56,616 nt of DNA. It comes from an uncultured Clostridium sp. GTDB lineage: Bacteria > Bacillota > Clostridia > Lachnospirales > Lachnospiraceae. The notes beneath the pieces are model-generated. The model was not told the origin of the DNA and searched no databases. It was given only the letters and a program-made list of their open reading frames with translations. Made by a program: the position numbers and the translations under genes. Where the stretch lies: contig CAMNRM010000033.1 in assembly GCA_946553025.1 (NCBI GenBank), forward strand, positions 1 to 56,616. Direction: 5' to 3'. Positions 52,337-56,616 of this stretch are shown here, piece after piece (position 1 is the stretch's first letter; every line of letters starts with the position of its first letter).

Positions 52337-52352
52337 GTGTGTGAACAGTAAC
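52337..52352. repeat. Half palindromic repeat (GTGTGTGAACAGTAAC)
   Basis: Right arm of the GTTACTGT/ACAGTAAC family, between the lysS terminator and the promoter of the Panacea pair. Confidence 0.7.
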
Positions 52353-52430
52353 AAATTTTTTGTGAAATCTTTTAAGAGCAGGTTGTTAATTGATATGAAT
52401 TTGTTATAATAGAAAAAAGATGAAATAATG

Positions 52431-52459
52431 TTGACAGAACATATGTTCTGTAATATACT
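52431..52459 (+). promoter_or_regulatory. Promoter with embedded LexA-type SOS box
   Basis: TTGACA (52431-52436), 17-bp spacer, TATACT (52454-52459). The spacer is mostly filled by AGAACATATGTTCT, part of an 18-nt perfect palindrome (52434-52451). It fits the Gram-positive LexA/DinR box GAACRNRYGTTY. LexA bound here would block RNA polymerase, so the following pair is predicted to be induced by DNA damage. Confidence 0.8.
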
Positions 52460-52515
52460 ATGAATAGATAGCAAGTGATTAAGAAACAAGTTTGTAAATT
52501 GAGAGGAGGAGAAGG

Positions 52516-52935
52516 ATGTATTTGGCATTAGAGATAGCAAAGTATATTATTGATAAATGTACAAAAGATAACTGTCCCATATCTAATTTGCAATTACAAA
52601 AAATTCTTTATTATATTCAAAGAGAATTTTTACAGCAAGGAGAAATTGCTTTTCCAGAAGAAATAGAAGCCTGGCAGTTTGGCCCTGTTGTTCCAGAGGT
52701 ATATAGGCAGTATTGTGGATTTGGTGCACTGCCGATTAGAATGCGATATATGGTTAGGATAGAATTAGATGATATAAGAATGATTAATCCTATTATTGAA
52801 AAAAAGAGAATATTAAATCCATGGGATATGGTAAGTGATACACATAGTTCTGGAAAGGCATGGGATTTAATTTATAGAGATGGGGCGGGAGATCATCAGG
52901 TTATCCCGCAAGAATTAATTAAAAGTAAGGGATAA
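52516..52935 (+). CDS. Panacea-domain (SocA/GepA-like) protein, candidate antitoxin
   Basis: 139 residues. ISNLQLQKILYYIQREFLQQG and IEAWQFGPVVPEVYRQYCGFG are hallmarks of the Panacea/SocA fold, found as the antitoxin of PanAT toxin-antitoxin pairs and in phage-linked proteins. AT-rich relative to the flanking housekeeping genes. GAGAGGAGGAGAAGG precedes the ATG. The next gene starts three bases after its stop, as expected for a pair. The role as antitoxin is inferred from family and arrangement. Confidence 0.82.
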   Translation: MYLALEIAKYIIDKCTKDNCPISNLQLQKILYYIQREFLQQGEIAFPEEIEAWQFGPVVPEVYRQYCGFGALPIRMRYMVRIELDDIRMINPIIEKKRILNPWDMVSDTHSSGKAWDLIYRDGAGDHQVIPQELIKSKG

Positions 52936-52938
52936 TTC

Positions 52939-53790
52939 ATGAGGATATTAAATGAACAAGAAAAAAGGGATTCATTGAATGAGATTCTAATAGAATTATC
53001 TAAGTCACAGGATATATTAAAAGAATCAAAAGACAGAGTTGCCTTTTTCATACGACTTGAATCCATATATTATAATAATAATGAAGAAAAATTTCGCCAT
53101 TATTATTCAGATATTTTTTCCACATTAACTTTGATTGACGGGGATTCCAGTATAGGAAGCTTGGATATTCTGGCACAAAATATTCAGACGATTAAAGAGG
53201 GCTATATTCCTAAAAATAATGATGAAGATGGAAAAATCATTGATATCAGCAAAGAAATTGTAAAATTATATGATCATACAAATTTGGATATTGCGAGAAT
53301 TAATTATACAAAAACAATGACAAATGAAACAATGTCTGAATTAACTAAGACAAAATTGCTTGTAACCAAATTAGAAAAAAATGTTCAGGAATCTGAAGTT
53401 TTATTAAAAGAATTGTCAAAACAGACAATTGAAAATTTAAAACAGTTGTCCGAGGATATTCAGAAAAAGCAAGAAGATATGCAGAAAGAATATATTACCA
53501 TTCTGGGAATATTTGCTGCTATTGTTTTGGCATTTACTGGGGGAATTGTATTTTCAAGTTCGGTTTTGGAGAATATAGATAAACCATCAATATACAGAAT
53601 TACTTTGATTGCATTTATTATTGGTTTAATATTTTTTGATTTAATTTGGTTATTGATTGATTTTATAAGAGATCTTAATGGAAAGGTACTTGGAAAAAAG
53701 TGGATATTGGTATTTGTTAATTTTATTTTGATTGGTGGAATACTAGGTGTATGCTTCTCTTTTCAATTTGGATGGTTTCTTCCGATTTGA
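52939..53790 (+). CDS. Coiled-coil membrane protein, candidate effector of the Panacea pair
   Basis: 283 residues. A soluble N-terminal region (~1-130) is followed by a helical, coiled-coil-prone stretch (~130-188, NVQESEVLLKELSKQTIENL). Then come three hydrophobic segments: ~190-210 (ITILGIFAAIVLAFTGGIVF), ~222-246 and ~258-282. No enzymatic motif seen. AT-rich. Membrane-acting effectors are known among Panacea-partnered toxins, which fits, but this protein is not recognised and could instead be a membrane-anchored sensor. ATG three bases after the previous stop. Confidence 0.68.
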   Translation: MRILNEQEKRDSLNEILIELSKSQDILKESKDRVAFFIRLESIYYNNNEEKFRHYYSDIFSTLTLIDGDSSIGSLDILAQNIQTIKEGYIPKNNDEDGKIIDISKEIVKLYDHTNLDIARINYTKTMTNETMSELTKTKLLVTKLEKNVQESEVLLKELSKQTIENLKQLSEDIQKKQEDMQKEYITILGIFAAIVLAFTGGIVFSSSVLENIDKPSIYRITLIAFIIGLIFFDLIWLLIDFIRDLNGKVLGKKWILVFVNFILIGGILGVCFSFQFGWFLPI

Positions 53791-53836
53791 AATTTATTTA
53801 TGATTAAATGCAGAAGAATGAAAAAGGTGGGGACTT

Positions 53837-54847
53837 ATGAAAAGAAAACCAAAAATGCTGCTGATTTGCACCGGCGGGACGATTGCCTCGAAGAAGAAAA
53901 CAAACGGTCTGGCACCGGGGATGGACGGAGATGAACTTTTGTCCTATATTCCTTCGGTAAGGGAAAAAATAGATGTGGATGTGGTGCAGATCTGTAGTAT
54001 TGACAGCACGAATATGGCACCGGAACACTGGACGATGATGGTGGATGTGATTGAAAAAAACTATGATGTGTACGATGGTTTTGTGATCTGCCATGGGACG
54101 GATACGATGGCTTATACGTCGGCGGCATTGTCCTATATGATTCAAAATACAAATAAGCCGATTGTGGTGACCGGGGCGCAGAAGCCGATGGATTTGGAGA
54201 TTACGGATGCCAAGACGAATCTGATGGACAGTATTGTCTATGCGGCAGATGAAGGGTCACGCGGGGTAAGTATCGTCTTTGGCGGGGATGTGATTGCGGG
54301 AACGAGGGCAAAGAAGATGCGGGCCAGGAGCTTTAATGCCTTTTCCAGTGTGAATTTTCCCAACCTTGCTGTGATTCAGGAGGGGAAGATTATCCGTTAT
54401 ATTCCACAGCCGTTCTTTGAGGAGCCGGTGAAGTTTACCCGTAAGGTCAGGGACAGTATCGTGGTATTTAAGCTGATTCCCGGAAGCAAGCCGGAACTTT
54501 TGGAGTATTTATTCCAGAATTATGACTGCCTGGTGATTGAGAGTTTTGGCGTGGGCGGTATCCCCGAAAAGCTGGTGGATGCATTTTACCGGCAGATGAA
54601 GCAGTGGATTTCCAAGGGAAAGATCGCGGTGATGGCTACCCAGGTAGTGAAAGAGGGGAGCAATATGGAAATCTATGAGGTTGGCCGGAAGGTGAAGAAG
54701 GATTTTGATTTAATTGAGGCGTATGATATGACGTTAGAGGCGACGGTTACGAAGCTGATGTATCTGATGGAGTGTTTTGGGGCGGATTACCATGCAGTCC
54801 GGGAAGGGTTTTATCGGACAGTGAATTTTGACTTGCTGTATCGTTAG
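53837..54847 (+). CDS. L-asparaginase, type I cytoplasmic
   Basis: 336 residues, no signal peptide, which points to the cytoplasmic AnsA type. Catalytic motifs: CTGGTIAS (Thr15) near residues 11-18 and CHGTDTMAYT near 85-94 (Thr-Asp pair), with a Lys in TGAQKPM. It hydrolyses asparagine to aspartate and ammonia. AAAAGGTGGGGACTT precedes the ATG. A large hairpin terminator follows. Confidence 0.93.
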   Translation: MKRKPKMLLICTGGTIASKKKTNGLAPGMDGDELLSYIPSVREKIDVDVVQICSIDSTNMAPEHWTMMVDVIEKNYDVYDGFVICHGTDTMAYTSAALSYMIQNTNKPIVVTGAQKPMDLEITDAKTNLMDSIVYAADEGSRGVSIVFGGDVIAGTRAKKMRARSFNAFSSVNFPNLAVIQEGKIIRYIPQPFFEEPVKFTRKVRDSIVVFKLIPGSKPELLEYLFQNYDCLVIESFGVGGIPEKLVDAFYRQMKQWISKGKIAVMATQVVKEGSNMEIYEVGRKVKKDFDLIEAYDMTLEATVTKLMYLMECFGADYHAVREGFYRTVNFDLLYR

Positions 54848-54901
54848 AAACTTGCAAAGTGATCGAAAAAATTGTAAACTGATTGAAAAAAGGATGAAAA
54901 T

Positions 54902-54965
54902 AAGGCTGGAGAAAAGGAAAAGCGCGGCGGATGGCTGCTGGACTTTCCTTTTTCTTCAGCCTTTT
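54902..54965 (+). terminator. Long hairpin terminator after asparaginase
   Basis: AAGGCTGGAGAAAAGGAAA pairs with TTTCCTTTTTCTTCAGCCTT over about 18 bp with one bulge, followed by T-rich sequence; it may stop convergent transcription too. Confidence 0.85.
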
Positions 54966-55036
54966 GTGTTATTCTTATTGCTATCGGTTGTTATATTATG
55001 GCTGTTGTATTATGGTTCTTGTTTTATCTGTATTCT

Positions 55037-55669
55037 TTATTGATTTTCATTTATCTCCATTTGTTTCCATGGGATTTTTTTGTCTTTATAATAATACTCC
55101 CGGTCATGTTCATTGATTTCACGCATCACCCGGCAGGGGTTTCCCACGGCGACGACATTTGCCGGGATATCTTTGGTTACGATGCTTCCGGCACCGATAA
55201 CCGTATTATCACCGATGTTCACACCTGGCATAATGATAGCGCCTGCGCCAATCCAGCAGTTTCGTCCGATATGAACGGGCATGTTGTACTGGTAGGTCTG
55301 TTCGCGCAGTTCGGGCAGGATGGGGTGTCCGGCGGTGGCAATGGTGACATTAGGGCCAAGCATCGTATAATCGCCGATGTAGATATGGGTGTCATCCACA
55401 CAGGTCAGGTGATAGTTGGCGTAAACCATCTTGCCAAAATGGCAGTGGTGTCCGCCGAAGTTGGCATAGAAGGGGGCTTCAATATACACGCCCTCGCCGC
55501 AGTCGCCAAGCATTTCTTTTAACAGTTTCGTTCGCTTTTCGTATTCGGAAGGTTTGGTCTGGTTATACTCGCAAAGCTTATCCTGGTAAATCACCTGTTC
55601 GCTTATAATTTCTTCATCGCCCGGAAGGTAGAGTTCTCCGGTGTGCATTTTTTCTTTCATTTCGCTCAT
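55037..55669 (-). CDS. Sugar O-acetyltransferase (Maa/LacA/NodL family)
   Basis: 210 residues. An N-terminal maltose/galactoside acetyltransferase cap (MKEKMHTGELYLPGDEEI split; core MHTGELYLPGD) is followed by left-handed beta-helix hexapeptide repeats (NVTIATAGHP, HIGRNCWIGAGAIIMPGVNI, VIGAGSIVTKDIPANVVAVG) with the catalytic His in ATAGHP. It acetylates a sugar from acetyl-CoA. GGAGGCCATAAG precedes the ATG. It is downstream of the TreR-like regulator and likely co-transcribed with it. Confidence 0.93.
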   Translation of the reverse strand: MSEMKEKMHTGELYLPGDEEIISEQVIYQDKLCEYNQTKPSEYEKRTKLLKEMLGDCGEGVYIEAPFYANFGGHHCHFGKMVYANYHLTCVDDTHIYIGDYTMLGPNVTIATAGHPILPELREQTYQYNMPVHIGRNCWIGAGAIIMPGVNIGDNTVIGAGSIVTKDIPANVVAVGNPCRVMREINEHDREYYYKDKKIPWKQMEINENQ

Positions 55670-55708
55670 CTTATGGCCTCCAATGGTTTTATACGTATTT
55701 ATTTTCTT

Positions 55709-56440
55709 TTACCGGTTTTTCCTCACCGCGTTCTCATAAAACCTGAAGTAGTCCGGGCGGTGGCGGGACTGGGTGTATTCAAACATAATGCCGTCACTGT
55801 TGTAGGTCTGGCTGCTGACCACCGCCATGCAGTTATAGTCTTCCGTGTTCAGATGCAGGTATTTTTCGTCGATTTCCGTTATCTTTTCCACCGTCATTAC
55901 CCGCTTGCTGTTGACGATGGTCATGTGCAGTTCATTTTCCAGATAGTCATAGACGGAGTGCTCTGCAATCTCCTTTGTCAGACCGGGAACGGCTTCCTGA
56001 AGAAAATAGTTGTGGTTGATAATCAGAGGCAGGCCGTCTAAGTAGTGAAGCCGCTGGAGATACCAGACCAGGGCCCCGGCGGGAAAACCGGTGACGGCTG
56101 CCTGTTTTTCAGTGATGGTCAGTTCTGTAAACAAAAGAACCCGGGTGGAGGAGTGCTGTCCGTTTCGCTTTGCCGATTCCTTAAAGCTTTCGATCTCTCC
56201 GATGGTGAAAGCGGTCTGGTCAATGGGGCGGTAAATATTGCGCACGCCCTTCCCCTGCATGGTCTGCACATAGCCGTCCGTAACCAGTCGTGCAACGGCC
56301 CGGCGCAGAGTATTGCGGGAGCAGTCGTATTTCTGAATCAGGGTATTTTCCGAGGGCAGAAGTTCCTGATAGGCGAAGGTATTTTCTTCAATTTTCTTCT
56401 TTAAATCCTGATAGATGGTTTCGTAAATGCTTTTTGGCAT
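55709..56440 (-). CDS. GntR-family regulator with UTRA domain, TreR-like
   Basis: 243 residues. Winged helix-turn-helix at ~5-70 (LLPSENTLIQKYDCSRNTLRRAV), UTRA effector domain at ~90-235. The C-terminal stretch (LTKEIAEHSVYDYLENELHM and FEYTQSRHRPDYFRF) closely resembles the trehalose-operon repressor TreR of B. subtilis. It probably senses a phosphorylated disaccharide and represses a sugar operon; a target divergent from it would lie beyond the window edge. AAGGAAGGACGG precedes the ATG. The upstream 176 nt are T-rich and contain the 18-nt repeat. Confidence 0.85.
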   Translation of the reverse strand: MPKSIYETIYQDLKKKIEENTFAYQELLPSENTLIQKYDCSRNTLRRAVARLVTDGYVQTMQGKGVRNIYRPIDQTAFTIGEIESFKESAKRNGQHSSTRVLLFTELTITEKQAAVTGFPAGALVWYLQRLHYLDGLPLIINHNYFLQEAVPGLTKEIAEHSVYDYLENELHMTIVNSKRVMTVEKITEIDEKYLHLNTEDYNCMAVVSSQTYNSDGIMFEYTQSRHRPDYFRFYENAVRKNR

Positions 56441-56562
56441 CTTGGTCGTTCCGTCCTTCCTTCTTTTATTTTTCTGGATTCTTCTTATTTTTGTACATTT
56501 AGGTTTCTTCTCTATTCTCGCTGTTTTTTTCTTGTCTTGTTTTTTTCATCTTCTATATTGCT

Positions 56563-56580
56563 CTTGTGAGTTAAAAGTTT
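56563..56580 (+). repeat. 18-nt repeat, right copy
   Basis: CTTGTGAGTTAAAAGTTT on the forward strand, identical to the reverse-strand copy at 34-51. It lies upstream of the TreR-like gene, 36 nt from the window end. Confidence 0.6.
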
Positions 56581-56616
56581 TCAACAAAAAGAATAGCCCT
56601 TTTGTATGGATTTATG

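Overview
The window reads as chromosomal DNA of a low-to-mid GC Firmicute, most likely a gut Lachnospiraceae (Blautia/Ruminococcus/Clostridium XIVa-like). The reasons are Gram-positive ribosome binding sites on nearly every gene, the block uvrC-hprK-murB-rapZ-whiA-crh-like, Lachnospiraceae-type small proteins (DUF6465-like, DUF6145-like), a class I lysyl-tRNA synthetase next to greA, and a THF riboswitch before an ECF folate S component. I saw no tRNA, rRNA, CRISPR array or prophage block.

Layout. 0-4.2 kb: an AT/GC-mosaic surface-protein gene without recognisable signal peptide or cell-wall anchor, then an orphan Tn916-type integrase flanked by direct repeats. 4.4-6 kb: HAD phosphatase and an exonuclease/zinc-ribbon fusion. 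6.1-16.1 kb: a sugar-uptake locus with two divergent units. The left unit encodes a ROK kinase, ABC ATPase, permease and a solute-binding lipoprotein with two nearly identical binding domains. The right unit encodes a YesN-type response regulator, a YesM-type kinase with no room for an extracellular sensor, and an RbsA-like protein whose ATPase motifs are all degenerate. 16-30 kb: peptidases, thioesterase, oxidoreductase, PAP2, MBL hydrolase, THF riboswitch-folT, Mrp ATPase, small alarmone synthetase, GNAT, lrgAB, pepF, an RsmF-like methyltransferase. 30.2-31.9 kb: an AT-rich three-gene cassette of unknown function with a minimal P-loop protein. 32-50 kb: housekeeping (RluA, GH-like lipoprotein, uvrC to crh-like, aldo/keto reductase, dnaE, pfkA, dusB, greA). 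50-56.6 kb: class I lysS, an AT-rich Panacea-domain/membrane-protein pair behind a promoter that contains a perfect LexA-type palindrome, asparaginase, an acetyltransferase and a TreR-like GntR regulator.

Three things stand out. First, the sugar locus couples a two-domain binding protein to a sensorless two-component system plus a double-dead ABC ATPase, which could be an unusual signalling route. Second, a family of short palindromes (arms GTTACTGT / ACAGTAAC) is scattered over 19.8-52.4 kb, often just downstream of promoters. One pair of arms encloses a 128-nt structured element whose second copy at 47.9 kb shows compensatory stem changes. Third, the SOS-type control in front of the Panacea pair suggests a damage-inducible toxin-antitoxin or defence module.

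All calls come from reading the sequence and provided translations; no database search was possible, and family names are recognition-based.
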